NCBI GenBank assembly: GCA_023853785.1
Contig: JAJIRX010000730.1
Location: 186,001-250,000, forward strand
Direction of reading: 5' to 3'
DNA length: 64,000 nt
Origin: Psilocybe azurescens
Lineage: Eukaryota; Basidiomycota; Agaricomycetes; Agaricales; Agrocybaceae
Below the pieces are notes generated by a model. That model had not been told where the DNA came from. It ran no database searches and saw nothing but the letters and a program-made list of their open reading frames with translations. Below, piece after piece: positions 25,246 through 37,560 of this stretch (the first letter of the stretch is position 1; the number at the start of each line of letters is the position of its first letter). The position numbers were made by a program, and so were the translations under genes.

Positions 25246-26230
25246 ACGAGACGGCATTGTCGTATCAGTATTTTTGGGTGACTGTAGCACTACTTGAGTC
25301 CTACTAGATAGATAGCACTGCTAGACTCGACAAACCAGTGATAATTGATTTTTTTGTTCTTGTATCTGAGTTAAAATCGTAAGTGAAATCCTAAGCAGGC
25401 TGCAGTGAGCATGTTGGGTAAAGAAAAGAACCCTTAGTGCCTCGTGAAGATGTAGCCGCTGTTAAATGACATGGATACAGGCTTTCACGAGGGTTGGTTG
25501 GGCATGGAGTTGCAATGGGGGTGGTGGGCATGGTAGAGTAGCATGAAAGTCAGAGTGAATGGCCGACATAATACAGATAGCACCCAGTCCACAACTAACA
25601 ATGCATGCAATATGCACGACAGTCACACCGCACGACAGATGACAGATACATCACACACAACGGATGGACAACGAGCAATAGACAACAGATGGATAGGAAC
25701 TCTGAACAAGGTATGTCCACAGACAAGAGATCAAAATAGGAATTGATGCTGCTCAAAGAGCGTGGAGATGGACAACGGAGTGCGACTCCAATGTTAAAAG
25801 AGATTGTCCACAGATCACGAGGGTGAAAATAGGGCGGCAAAGTGTAGCGTGATAGATAGGCCCCTGAAACGGATTGTGAGTGGTACATTGGGATGAAAAA
25901 TGTGGCAATACATACCTAAAGGCATGCTGAGCATACTCCTGAGGATGTGCTACCTCCCCAACCCCCTCTTCTAGAATAACCCTCTGGCAGTACCATGATC
26001 CCCCGTGTCGATATCGATATCAAGCCCGGAGAGACAGGATCATCGTCAAAGCCTGCATGGTCAACATGCAATCCAAAACGATCCAGAAAATTCCTGGACC
26101 TGGGAAGAGTCTTGGGACTGCTTGACGCCAAATGTCGAACTGACGGCCTCAGGCGCGAGTGTCTACGTAGGCCAAAGAACCTAGGACTAAGACTACATTT
26201 GTTATTCAAATGTTATTAGCTTCCAGATAC
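25246..26230. other. Intergenic, nothing recognised
   Basis: This follows the kinase. ORFs on both strands (25,543-25,746, 25,595-25,888, 25,995-26,219) have no recognisable motif. Imperfect GGACAACxGA and ACAGATxxACAxA repeats make 25,560-25,720 low-complexity. Confidence 0.35.
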
Positions 26231-26237
26231 AGGGAAG

Positions 26238-26543
26238 TTATAACTTATTTTTGGGCCTGTAACGAAGTATGTATAGTAAAAGAGGGATAAGAGAGAGAGA
26301 GAGAGAGAGAGAGAGAAAACGGAATGGAGGGAGAAAAGAATTGCGGTATGCAACAACGCGAAACACGTCATCACTCATCAGCAAGATGTGTGATCCGGCG
26401 TCAATGTAGACCACTGCATCCGTTCTTGGTCTGTTCAGTTTTTTAAATACGTCGATAATATTGAGCCTATCTTTATGGCTTTCGAACATACTCAGGAGCC
26501 GCTCATAAATAGTAAATTCTCCCAAATTATCTATGTTTTGCAA
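26238..26543 (-). CDS. Unidentified ORF or exon fragment (weak)
   Basis: The first 60 codons on the minus strand look protein-like (YERLLSMFESHKDRLNIIDV, then HILLMSDDVFRV). After this the frame runs into the GA-repeat and becomes Leu/Ser low complexity, so the real coding part, if any, stops near 26,365. No family is recognised. Confidence 0.2.
   Translation of the reverse strand: MQNIDNLGEFTIYERLLSMFESHKDRLNIIDVFKKLNRPRTDAVVYIDAGSHILLMSDDVFRVVAYRNSFLPPFRFLSLSLSLSLIPLLLYILRYRPKNKL
26291..26317 (+). repeat. (GA)n microsatellite
   Basis: About 13 uninterrupted GA units. Confidence 0.9.
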
Positions 26544-26559
26544 TATAAGACATATCCAA

Positions 26560-28501
26560 TATCATAACAGCTGTGTCGCGACTTGCGACTCGTGAGGTCA
26601 CACAATTGATCACATATAATTTACAGATAATCTACCTATAGAACAGGCTATAGGACCCCATCAGCTAGGAAGCAACCGCCTGCCAACCATTTTTAGATTC
26701 GAATATAGACCTGACCCTCAGGGCTAGGTTAGCATGTTTGTGGGTGCTTAAAAATAATGTACTAAAAAGGAAAGAGGAAAAGGAAAAGAAAAAAGGAGGC
26801 TTTTCCTGCTAATCTTATCTTATCTATTTTTCCTTCAGAAACCTTGTAATTCCCTTGTTATTAACACACCTAACTCAGTTCTAGTCCAAATTTTATAGCA
26901 AAAATTGTGCAAAATCTTAAAAATTCAGGGCTATTTACTACTTGTACAATATAGGCAAATTTTGGAGGGTAAGTATACTAATTTCCATTATCTCTACCCA
27001 GATGCTCACATGAGTGGGTTGGATGTCGACTACTTTTCCACCAGTCTTTATGATTACATGATGCACATGCATTAGGTCAATCTCTTTTGTTTTTAGCTTC
27101 AATGCAATCTATGTTGAAACATTTCCAACATGTTCTTTCTCCACATACATGTTTAAGACTAGGCTGCAACATATCAGATGGGATTCTGGTTGTTTCTGTT
27201 GTTAGATAGGGGTGCATGCCATACCATAACAGCATACAGCCATAAGGTTATAGTGGTCCTACAGCAATGTGTAGTTATGAAGCGCAGGTGAGAAACTCAG
27301 ACGTAGACAGAAAGTAAACGGCTATATATTATACCTGTAGTTACGAAGCGCAGGTGAGAAACTACTCGTAGCCGAAAAAAGTAATCACCATATTATGTAA
27401 TAAACGCGTTATTGATTTCGTGTCCTCTTCACTTCTGCCTTCATTTCTAACCACTACCACATGCTCGCTTGCTATAATGGTATTTCCCAAGACAGATCGT
27501 CGCCAGCTTCCCTCTCATGCCAAAGATCAGTTCATTGGAGCCGTTACTGCTGGTGAACCGGTCCCTAAAGCAGCAGGTCAAAATACAGTTCAATTACCTA
27601 ATGGTGATTACTTTTTTCGGTTATGAGTACAGAACAAAGTATGTAAAATAAAGAATCTAAATAGATGAAACATATGGATCTCAAAACGTAGATGGAAAGT
27701 AAATGGCTGAGGTCCTACTATCGTAGATGAATTCTACATACTGTCCACATGAGAAATACCATGTGGATTGTCTGCTACTGCATAGTTGAAAAGAAGGGAA
27801 AACAAATAGGCAGGGGGGCTTGCCAAGGCCCCAGATGAAAGAAGAAAGTTGATGGCCGAATATAGTAGTTAGTAAATAGAAAGATAAGATAATGCAACAA
27901 TTGTAGTCCAGACCAATTTCCCTCAACACAATGGTTCTTCTGTATCCATACCATAAAGCACAAAATCAGATCCTTGACAGTACAGTTGGCAGTAAAAATG
28001 GTAAAAATTGGCTGTACAGCTATTACCTGTCCCCAAATAAATGAAAACCTATTGTTTTAAGATTTAAAACAAACCACAGCATGTATGTCTGATTATTCAT
28101 TGCAGTTTCAGCCTATCCACCCTGTTCTTTTATCCAAAACAACCAAACTCTGCCCTAAATCATATCAAAATACCTGATTACCTGCCTATTACCTCTGCAA
28201 GCATCTCGATTCCTGCCTCTTTGCACATGGTTTTTAGTGAAATATCAGACCTCACATTATAGGATCAGATTGTACAAAAAAATACCACTCAAAATTTGCT
28301 GCTAACCAGCAACATACAGAGCTTTTCATCCCCCATTGCTGTACCACCAAATACAGCTGTTAGGGCATCCACCGTACTGTAGCTGTATGTTGGTAGCTGT
28401 AAACTGTAAATATGGTGACAGCATGCAGTCCTATTGTTAGATCTCATGATCTGCACTTCTACTATGAATAATAGTAATTTATATAAATGAGCAAGGCTTA
28501 C
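26560..28501. other. AT-rich interval with small repeats
   Basis: A strongly AT-rich block. A 27-bp motif, GTAGTTA(T/C)GAAGCGCAGGTG plus AGAAACT, occurs at 27,271-27,297 and 27,337-27,363. An ACGTAGA..GAAAGTAAA.GGCT motif occurs at 27,301 and again at about 27,688. A minus-strand stretch from 27,212 to 26,939 has only one stop and includes MHVHHVIIKTGGKVVDI, but no family is recognised. It may be old transposon sequence, or the far exons of the gene at 28,502-28,791. Confidence 0.35.
27477..27626 (+). pseudogene. Possible Tc1-like transposase N-terminal fragment
   Basis: A 49-codon ORF beginning MVFPKTDRRQLPSHAKDQF and continuing IGAVTAGEPVPKAA. It resembles the helix-turn-helix start of Tc1/mariner-type transposases. 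It stops early, and no catalytic domain or terminal inverted repeats were found. It is flanked by the ACGTAGA...GAAAGTAAA repeat on both sides, so it may be a non-autonomous remnant. Confidence 0.3.
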
Positions 28502-28791
28502 CTGAATGGTTGATCCAAATCAGAAAACCCCAAGCCACCCTCAGAAGAAGCAGGAAGTGAACTTGAGAAAGGATAAACCAATTTAATTTTTTATTAAAAT
28601 TTAAACCAGCTATCTACATACCTTCCTCTATCTACCAAGTCCTGAAATAGCTGTAAATCTTCTTCACCCAGTGAACCATAGATATTGGCATAATCCATGG
28701 TCCCAAAAGCATTTTCATATTCTCAATTCAGCCTTAATAAATATTAAGTATTCAATTTAATCTAGAACATACCATTAGAATTGCTATCCAT
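28502..28791 (-). CDS. 5' exons of an unidentified mini-exon gene
   Basis: Three consecutive exons on the minus strand fit with consistent phase: 28,791-28,773 (ATG start, 19 nt), 28,721-28,622 (100 nt) and 28,561-28,502 (60 nt). Introns are GTATGT...GAG, GTATGT...AAG and then GTAAGC. The protein begins MDSNSN and includes YGSLGEEDLQLFQDLVDRG, an acidic, Leu-rich start. Later exons are probable but unresolved; SDISLKTMCKEAGIEMLAE, read on the minus strand near 28,250-28,195, is a candidate, followed by another GTAATA donor. These exons are too short for ORF finding. No family is recognised. Confidence 0.4.
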
Positions 28792-29010
28792 AGTTCAAAG
28801 CTATCAGTTTGGCTGAGCAGGAAAAATCTAGAGGTAATACACCATTAATACAGATATAACTGGTCTATATACATATTATAGATTAAATATTGCTATATGT
28901 ACTGGGGGAAGACAAAAATATGAAGGGATAGGGAAAAAATGAGGAGGGAGCAAGGAAAACCGAGAAGATCACTGAAAAGCGAAAGCGCGGGAATGTCCGA
29001 AGAACGCACA

Positions 29011-29064
29011 GCCACTTGCTACAGCACTGCCACTTGCTACAGCACTGCCACTTGCTACAGCACT
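29011..29064 (+). repeat. 18-bp tandem repeat, three copies
   Basis: GCCACTTGCTACAGCACT is repeated three times exactly, followed by a partial GCCAC. The period is a multiple of three and lies inside a short open frame (Thr-Cys-Tyr-Ser-Thr-Ala), but no gene is supported there. Confidence 0.85.
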
Positions 29065-29749
29065 GCCACCACCCACAAGCATCCTAACCTAGCCACCCTC
29101 AGCCGTCAACGGTATATGTTGCACGTGCTTCCAGTATTATGCACGGAGCCGGAAAGGTCGGCGACTGCAATCGTAAGTCATTGAAAACCAATAAACATCA
29201 GAGTCTGGTCCACGAGATTTACAGGCACCGGACACCTCCGCCGCACACTCCGCCGGACTCTGGGTACTGACCACGTTATGTGACGGGTCGTGACGTTTCC
29301 GTGCCCTTTTCCCCCACGTCATTGCCTACCGTTGTCCACCGTCTCTGGCCTCTTTGCGCCATATCGAGGAGCTAAGCTACATGACCACTTCCGTAGTCAA
29401 AGCATACAACTCAAAATAATGAACACTGAGTGGTGTGTGTTAATGTACCAAGCCAGAAATGTCAATGCATGTTTCCAGTCAATGCATGTTTCCAAGCAAA
29501 GCACGCCTCAAAGCAACATTTTGCAGGTCCCAGTGTCCGGCAGTGCCTAAGAGAGGGTTAATATGTCCCGTATGTACCTCTTTGACAACGTGAAACAATC
29601 TATTTCAGTAGCTGCTGGCTGTAATCAAGGAATTGACATCTTTTGTTTGACATTCCAGATGGCAATCTTGGACCCTATCTTAAGATCACTCCCCATTTTA
29701 AAACAGTAATTATCTGACCTCGACAATAAAGCAATGTTGAAGTTCCGGG
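29065..29749. other. Intergenic, nothing recognised
   Basis: Only short ORFs are present. A short direct repeat, GTCAATGCATGTTTCCA, occurs at 29,461 and 29,479. Confidence 0.35.
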
Positions 29750-29960
29750 AATGGGTCCGAAATCTTGAGTGAATACAGTAATAGAGAAGCTAAGCTCCTC
29801 AATCAATTCACAACAAACTGGGAGAGATCGTGCGGAAGTTACAGAGACGACGCAATTGGAGGAGCTTAATAAGATCAAAGATATGTTTTGGGTTTGTATA
29901 AATGTCGTATCTCTACAGGGAGACTACCACGGAACGAACCAGACACAAAGCACAAAGTAG
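29750..29960 (+). repeat. Repeat G, copy b
   Basis: A shortened copy of the block that lies 3' of F-box-like genes. The end reads TGRDRAEVTETT and later FWVCIN, as in the copies at 51 and 63.5 kb. It abuts the stop codon of F-box copy C in convergent orientation. Confidence 0.45.
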
Positions 29961-29970
29961 TACACCCCTG

Positions 29971-31424
29971 CTACTCTTTCCACCTTACGTACACCTCCGT
30001 ATCGGGTTTCCTCTCCAGCAATAATGGCAGTTGATTCTCCACATAGCTCCGCCATTCTTCAAGGAAGCTATGCGGCTCGCACTTAGGCCAGGATGCAGTT
30101 ATGTCGACCACTACGCCAATGACAACACGCCTGATGGAGTCAAATGAAGGATGGGCGAGGTGTCTATCTAGGATATTGATGTTGTAGTCCTTTAGACCTC
30201 GTACTATATCGTTCGGGATATCGGTGCCGCAAAGTGGGAGCTGTATTTGGAGCTCTCTGATACTAGTAGAAATATTGTTTCTGAGGAGGTCGAGTATAAG
30301 AGACAGAGAGGCATTCCTGCCGTTGACAAATGAAATTGAAATGTGATTAAGATGTTTGAGATGTTTGAGATGTTTGAGATGTTTGTAATTTATTAAGCGT
30401 CTACCCTGATTCCGAGTATGGTAATCTGTAAGAATATGATTTGCATTGAAAAATAACATAAACGATTATTTAATTGCTCACAACGATTAATGTTCAATGT
30501 GAGTGCCAATGATTGAAGAATTGGAGTGTTGCTAAGAAGTTCGTCCAGTTGTTCAAACATGGATGTATGCTCAATGATGATGTGTAACATGGTGAGGGGA
30601 AGGTAATAGGGGACCATGAGTTAATGGTAACGGTATTTCTATCTTGGGGGTGGAAGAGCTATTAGCCCAAGTTTCATAAGGGAAACAGAATTGTCAATGT
30701 CAAGTGACTCCAGTGGAATGGGTTCTGGATCCGAGGTGTCGTGGTCGTCGCAAAATGGATAGATAGATACTCGCCGAAGATAGAGATGCTTTATCTTTGT
30801 GCCCCGTAAGAAATCCCGTGGTATATATCGTAACACTTCGAGACGAAGTCGGGTGATATCAGATTCGCGAAGAAAGGCCTTGAATTCCCGTAGCAGCTCT
30901 GGATCTATTGATAACCAGTCCATTGCGCCATAGCGGGGATCGTCGTAATCATTCTTGTTGTCGTGACTCCAGCGGGATACATACCAGGAAAATGAGTATA
31001 CAGAACACGCAGGATGTGTGTGGGCAGGTTTCCGGAAAAGGCGTCTGAAGATACATGCGAGGCTGCCATCGTTGAGGGCTGGCATGACCTCGTCATAGTA
31101 GCCGGTCATATTCAGGGTGAAGGATGTGGCGAAAGAGCATACGCCCGGTATTGTGGTGATGGCCTGTCCGCTTCGAATGATATCTGCGAGGCCCCGGATA
31201 CCCTCGGCTGTGTGTTGTATACTATGCCCCACAGTACGATGTGGAACGAGTGACGAAAATCGCGCCTTATTTGCATGAATACGAAAGACGTGCGATGTAA
31301 GTGCGATGGATGAGACGCTGGATATGTCGAGCGTTCGGCATGCCTCCTCCATAATGTCGTCTGCAATCTCTGCCGGTAGCGTGGAGAGCACGCAAGCGTC
31401 TTGAGCTTCTGCAAAGAGGGACAT
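29971..31424 (-). pseudogene. F-box-like family copy C, compensated frameshift
   Basis: Start MSLFAEAQDA at 31,424. The F-box-like motif LPAEIADDIMEEACRTLDIS is followed by TSHVFRIHANKARFSSL. Exon 1 is open to about 30,639 (261 codons). One base is then missing in a C-run (CCACCCCC), giving a TAG, and one extra base follows about 40 bp later, so the frame is restored after a short broken stretch. The intron (GTGAGC...TTACAG) lies around 30,480-30,420. Exon 2 ends at TAG (29,971-29,973) after the RKPDTEVYVRWKE signature. Exon 2 holds a KHL tripeptide repeat from a 9-bp tandem repeat at about 30,350-30,385. It is divergent from the cupredoxin-like copy A at 32.8 kb. Confidence 0.65.
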
Positions 31425-32774
31425 AGCTATGTGTGAAGCCCAAGCACCAGTATTTCACTGACGTGGCAAAGAAATGAGTCGATGGGCAATTTTGCTCTTA
31501 TATAACCTGCCCGATAGCGGGTATGTATATGACGTATGAGTTAACCGCGCGTTACAGACATCGAGCGCCGAGGATGTCAATATTCAATAATTGATGACAG
31601 CCGCCGATGAGAATGGGGAGGACATGGACAGCAGTTTGTATCTGAATCAAAGTGCAACGAGAGTGAATATGAACGCAGAATGCCTTGGCGCATGTGTAAA
31701 TAAACAAGCGTTCATTCAGTCTCGGATATATGTGCGTTAACGCTCACTCTAGGATCGGGGAAGGGGTTAAGTACTGTGAGAGAGTCTAAAATACTGAGTA
31801 TAAATGTTACTCGGAAGTGTTCAGTTGACAGACAGACAAGAGGGGGAAGTCAAAAAGTCAAAAATAACATACACAAAAGTTCGAGCGGCACATCAAAATT
31901 CTGAAAACACGGGGTGAGAATAGGATAGTGTCGCTCACAATGCTAGCCAAGACCGTGCGCGGTCTCAACTAATCCCCATCTCCGACACGTATACACTTCT
32001 TGCATCGTCACCAAAGTTTTTACGCAAGTCTAGCATGGTGGAATGGCACGAAGAAACAGCTCTGACCTCTTGAGAAAGTCCGAAACCGCACCCTGAGACT
32101 CATCTGTGCAGCATTCAAAACAACCCCGCAGTCGCCATCCCCGACTCCGAAGATGACGAGTCTGACGAGGGCCCTTAATCTAGTGGCTTTCCCTACGACA
32201 ACTACGAGGCCTCTGGTACTTTATTCTATTATTCTAATTTTATTTTCCATGATTGTCTCTATGTTCTATGCACCATATAGTCCTTATTTTATTTTATACC
32301 TCTAAATGTACCCTTTGATATACAGGTCCTCCGCACTCCACGATTTGAGTCTTAATAGGTAAAGTGATGTACTCGTTCACCTGCTCATCTTTGCACATCG
32401 ATTGCTTGTTGCACGGTAAAAAAAACAGATCCAAAATATATAAAAATCAAAAGGAGTGTGTACACGTGACATCCTTCGCACGGACCTCCCCTGATAGGCG
32501 ATCAACGTCACTGGATGGAATGGAACCTCTACACAAACAAAGTTTGATACATGCACGTCGTTCTCCCGCTGTGAACAAATAAAACAGCATCGACAGGATA
32601 GGACAGACGGGCGTGCGAAATTAGGTATTGACACCCAAGGCTGGGGCAGCGATGCGTATAGCTATAAGTCATTGGCAGCACTGTGTTCGCAGAGCTTGAA
32701 CCGTCCCTTGCTTGATCCCTACTTGTCAGCCGCTAGACCACGATTTTCTATAGCCAAGCTCTTGAACCACAACT
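31425..32774. repeat. Divergent intergenic unit P, inverted copy
   Basis: This is the spacer between F-box copy C (minus) and cupredoxin-like copy A (+). Bases 32,460-32,640 are an inverted copy of 58,260-58,420 (landmarks TGATAGGCGATCAACGTCAC and AACAAAGTTTGATACATGCA). The part 31,500-32,400 is more diverged and contains no gene. A TATATAA box lies at about 31,498. Confidence 0.45.
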
Positions 32775-33891
32775 ATGACGCTCGCACTTTCAACCACACT
32801 GACGCTCACTCTACTGCCGTTTCTCACGCTCGGTGCCTCGATCCAGGTCCAAGTTGGCGCGAATGGGGGCTCGATTACACCCCGTCGTTTATCACAGCTA
32901 CGGATGGTGGTATTTACCTTATACGTCCCTTGTCCCTTGTCCCCTATCCCTCCTCCGTCTGTCTTTCCTTTTCCTCTGTTCTACCTTTCTCTCTCCTTTC
33001 TCCCGTCCCTTCGTCACCCGCCCTTCTTCCATTCTATCCTCCTTTCACGTTTGATCGTTGACCTTCATACATCCAGTAAACCCAAAAACCACACCGTCAC
33101 GCAGACTTCATTCGTCTCCCCATGTGCGCCGCTCGCAGGCGGGTTCGACACAGGCTTGCAAGTCCCTTCTCTCCTGTCCTGTTCTGTCCTCTTGCACCCT
33201 CTGCCTTCGCACACCTTCCGCTGTAACACATCCATCCCGCGGGCCTGCCCCGCTCACACCATCTCTCCCCCATTCGCCCCATTCCATCCCCCCCACCCCA
33301 TACATACTCCCAATTCCAGTCACACCGCGCATATACGCAAGCTAACCCATTCTTCCCCACCTTCAGCATCCTGCTCCCCTCCGGCAGCACCACGAAAACA
33401 TACACCATCCCGCCCGGCACCGGCACCTCTCAACGCTAGTTCTCCTGCGCACAAGCAATGCACGCCCGCAAGGCATGGTGTTCGCGATCAACCCGCCCGC
33501 GTTGAACCACACCTTGACGCGTTCAAGGGCAAACGCGCATGGGTCTGCAGGCGCAGCGACTGTTGCCATCACAGGCGCGTGTGACGGGGGCAGGGACGGG
33601 GGTGGGGGTGACGGTGACGAATATGCTGGGTTCGCATGATCCGTCAACAGCGAGCGGGAGCGTGTTCTCGGCGGCGAGCGTGCAGGACGGTGCGACGGGG
33701 AGCGCGACGGCCGCAGATATCCCATCAGCACCGCCAGCGTCCCAACTGGTGGTGCTTGTACTGGTGCGGGAAGTGCAGATCACACGGGGGCGAAGACAGG
33801 CGGCACGGTGAAGACCACGATCGGGGCGCGGAACGCGGCGCTCCCAGTCGGTGCTGTCTTCTTCGTTTTCAATTTCGTGGCTTTCGTTTGA
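32775..33891 (+). pseudogene. Cupredoxin-like secreted protein, copy A, decayed
   Basis: The start reads MTLALSTTLTLTLLPFLTLG, a clear signal peptide, followed by the cupredoxin start QVQVGANGG. Relative to the 57-kb copy it lacks one base and then about eight bases near 32,870-32,910. It also has TAG where the 57-kb copy has the Trp next to the copper Cys (about 33,440). Intron positions are recognisable (GTCACGCAG exon after about 33,090), and the C-terminal FNFVAF tail ends at TGA 33,889-33,891. The family is predicted to be secreted, with a Ser/Thr/Ala-rich tail and a hydrophobic, GPI-type end. This copy cannot encode the full protein as given. Confidence 0.6.
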
Positions 33892-36800
33892 GGGTCGGTT
33901 GCAGTTCCGTGGGCGGGCAGTGACCTGATATTTGGATAAGGTTTAGCACACAGATATTTTATTATTAATTATTGCGGTTGGTATGTATTATTAATTATAA
34001 GTCTTCTATTTGACCTCTTCTTACTGTAATCACTGTGTTCTCTGTATCTGTTGTTTATATCCACTTGATTATGTGTGTATGTATGCGTGTTGATGTGGTG
34101 ACACCGAGAGTCTGCATGTTCATGATCTTCCGACAGCACTATCTCTCTCCGAGTTAAAGAAGTGCTAAACACGGTGGGCGATGACGACGCACGTTGATTG
34201 ATATTATCGACAATGGCCACCTAGAACACGGACGGAGGTGAGCAACCGGCCGTATTGGCTGCAAACAAGGCCCGGTCCCTTATGCACCCAAAGAGTATAT
34301 GAACTTTCAAAACTTGATTTATGAGAGCGTATGGCGCAAGCGTCATGAACAGGGCTATTTGAAGTGATGGTGGTGAACTCTGGGTCCCACTCCTGCAGGG
34401 CGCACGAGGATCAAAGATATTTACAGCAAACGATAAACACCATTTAGGCCTCACCACGAGTGACGGCCCGTATAACCAGCATCTCCATCTTCATGAGGTC
34501 GCACTTGACAACAATCAACACCCCAGGCATATGTGCGTAACCCAAATAGAAATGCTGAAATGCCACATACGAAGACAAGAACCCCATTTTTGTCACTGGA
34601 TCCGTGGACGAGCAACGTGCGCAGACTCACCAGAAATATACAACATATGACTGTATTTTGCTGTCGTAGACAGCATTATATGGCGCATTGACTGCCCGCT
34701 CTCCGCATACTGCCTCCGCATACTGCCTCCACGCCGATCTGCTGGAGAACAGAACCATAAACAGGGAACCCACACGCCGGTCTTTGTTATGCGGCGCATA
34801 CACTACAAAATAGGTCAATAATTCACACACGATGCCTCAAAAAATGACATTGTAACCCACCTGTGAGCATGAGTATACTATCCAGCTCAGCCATCAGCAA
34901 GCACATAGCTGCGATCTGAAATGTAAACCACATCTTGCAAATTTCCTCGGGTATGTGCGTTGTAATGATTGTTAGTGGTTCGAAGTAGAGACTGTCTCAC
35001 TGACAGCGGGCAAAGAGCAAAGGCCGTGGCGTCCGTGCCACGTCTGTGCACCTGTTTCACGGACTTGCACAGACTTGCACGGACCTCATCGAGTGAAGCT
35101 CTTAAATGTCTAAACATATGTACTTTCAAGAGACTTACAATAGTAATTATGCGGTTATATTCCATTAAAGCTTACCTGGGAAGGACAAATAATGCTTTGA
35201 AGCGTGTTGTCTGGGACAATTACTCCATCGGATAATACCGAAGGCAACGGAATATTTCGACCGGCGGCTAACAAACTGCGGAAGGGTTTGTCAAACTCAA
35301 AATTTTTATCGTAGATTTAGTGGGATGCTGGTTGCCCTCTTTGCTCTTTGTTATGAATTTTACCCTCTATATATAGGAACACATTTCGATAATGTTATGA
35401 TCCAGTGGGATTAAGATTTGCACGAATGTGACACAGTGGATGACATTGGGACACATATGGAAGAAAGATATATATAGAGAGTGCTGTCAATGTCAGGCTT
35501 CTGTCATTCTCTAGGTGCATGACGCTTTCTCAGAGTTATTCCTTACCTGAAGGCTTGTACCAGAGTGTTGCGAAGGACCGGCATTGGATGACTGGGATAA
35601 AAATTCACGGTAGGACATGAGGAGAAGATTCTCAAGTACTCTCGAGAGAAAGATGTCCTCGCTATCGGCGCAGAATCAGTCCAAATAGATTAATGGAGAT
35701 GGTAAATCCAGTCAATGTAGTGAACAGGGTGCAGTGTTGGTATAATTGATCTCCAAGTCTCCCTGATTCCTGATTCCACACGTCTCCGATGGGGAAGTAG
35801 CATTCAATTCTATCGATCAGGGAACGTAATAGACGGGATTATCTGATCTAATAGATTGACAACCATCCATGACTAATGACCTGAAGATTCGTCATAATCA
35901 TGAAAATGGGGGCCTCGTGCAGCAATAGAACGAAAATACCACGATAAGATAGATGCAGAATGGCGTAGAACGCATTGCACCTGTCAAAGGTGGGATATGG
36001 GGGACAAAGTGAATGAATTCCGATAAGACAGACAGAATCATATATCCACGATTGAGACATTTTGAGATCGGACGTTAAACTTTGGTCCATGAAAGAAAAT
36101 TCTATTCGAAGCCTTGAATCGATCATTCATTGGATAATAAGCATGTGAACGCAGCCTGAGTCTCATTCGATAATATCAGGGCGGTCTTTTGGTACCTACA
36201 ATGAAATTGGCCGCAATCACGAGGTTCCATTGAACTCAATTACTTACTAGTAAAGGTGCTATCACCCATATATTATCGAGACTCGCCCATTTCGTATGTA
36301 CATGTTTGTTTTGTTTTTCCTATATACGAACACCAATAGGGATCTTTCTCTTTTGTCTTTACAGTGCTTCAGCCGTCTAAATTTTCACTGTGTTCGCGGA
36401 TAAGGCTGCCGTAGCGTTAGCGAGGCGCGGCTTGTTTCCTATCATATATATAGTTCAAGTAATTACAGAGGACAATGAGCGTAATACTCACAATTCTGAC
36501 TATATATGGTGCATTATATAACTCATGTCCGTCGCAGTCTGACCATGAAAATTCAGCCAGAGCGAGTATGAAGCTCATTGAATTGCCGACGTTGTGGAAG
36601 AGCCACACCACTGGTAGTCCGTTACATAGTGTCATCACTTTGCCGGCGGACACGGAGCAACGGATGAAAAGCAGTTCGCCGACAGACAATCTAAATGATG
36701 CAAAAGGAGAAATGATAAAATAGCATGGATAAATCTCGGACCGGACACCATAAGGCAGAGGAAGATCTGAGAAAAGCCATACTTCAGCCATGGATAAACT

Positions 36801-37560
36801 TCCTGGTACCCAAGTGTCAGATTCTCAAAGGTTATGCATAAAAAATAACAGTAGCATATGGGTATTTAAGCTCCAGCCCGCGCTTTACTGCTAATACGTG
36901 AAATTGAAGGTTTCATAGTCAACGCAATATTCCACCAGAGCGGCCCTGGTTACATACCGCTGGTGCTCGTACCCGAGTAATCGAATTCTACAGTGGAGAC
37001 ATAAACAGATCTTTAAGGCTGCGAAGAAGTGGCATATGATTTCAGATAAGTCGTTACATAATCCCGGTGGACTGTCCTCTTTACCGGCTTGACATTTTTG
37101 CAGTTTCTTGAGTGATGTCGGACCGAATGTTTGACTAGCGTTCTTATTTAATTCTACGAGACAGCACAACACTTGTCCTGTATAATAGAATGTTAGTGCA
37201 GGGACAACTCACAATGATGCCGGATCATTCTCTAAAGTGTACCAGTACCATACACATTTACAGTACTTCTTGAGCCCTATATTGCGAGTTGTCCTCAGAG
37301 AAAGATAACTATATGCAAGTCGTTTACTCGGAGCAACAGATCTGGGGAAGCTGGAAGGCTTAATGTTCGGATGTTGTGAAAATGTCAAACTTTGATGTGA
37401 TGATGGGAGTAATGAAAATTCTTCATCTCTGAAGGGGGCCACGGGATGGTGGTTGTTATTCGAGATAATTACAGATCCCCTTCAAGAGCATTCAAGCCAA
37501 CAGAGACCCAAAGTTATCACTATAAAAGATCCTGCACTTTTCATAGCTCTCCAGACACTC
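33892..37560. other. Unresolved region; possible eroded minus-strand membrane protein gene
   Basis: Consecutive minus-strand open stretches occur at 37,442-37,209, 37,172-36,891, 36,791-36,417, 36,126-35,848 and near 34,830-34,593. The one at 36,791 has two hydrophobic segments (CNGLPVVWLFHNVGNSMSF; VRIVSITLIVLCNYL). VVYAPHNKDRRVG near 34,790 recalls the YALY..DRR motif of fungal seven-helix DUF6533-type proteins. I could not join these with consistent splice sites, so no gene model is given. A tandem CCGCATACTGCCT duplication lies at 34,704-34,731. Confidence 0.25.

Noticed and set aside
12945..25300. Terminal inverted repeats bounding the whole 13-25 kb island
   Set aside because: No matching ends could be found by eye near 12.9-13.4, 16.97-17.3 or 25.25-25.5 kb, so no element boundaries are claimed.
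28981..29075. Possible CRISPR-like array (regular 18-bp units)
   Set aside because: The units are directly contiguous with no spacers, and the organism is a fungus; it is a simple tandem repeat.
33097..33426. Minus-strand Gly/Arg-rich ORFs
   Set aside because: They lie opposite the pyrimidine-rich intron and coding exons of cupredoxin copy A and show no conserved features.
34593..37442. Seven-helix DUF6533-type membrane protein gene
   Set aside because: Only scattered hydrophobic segments and one YA..NKDRR-like motif were seen; exons could not be joined in phase.
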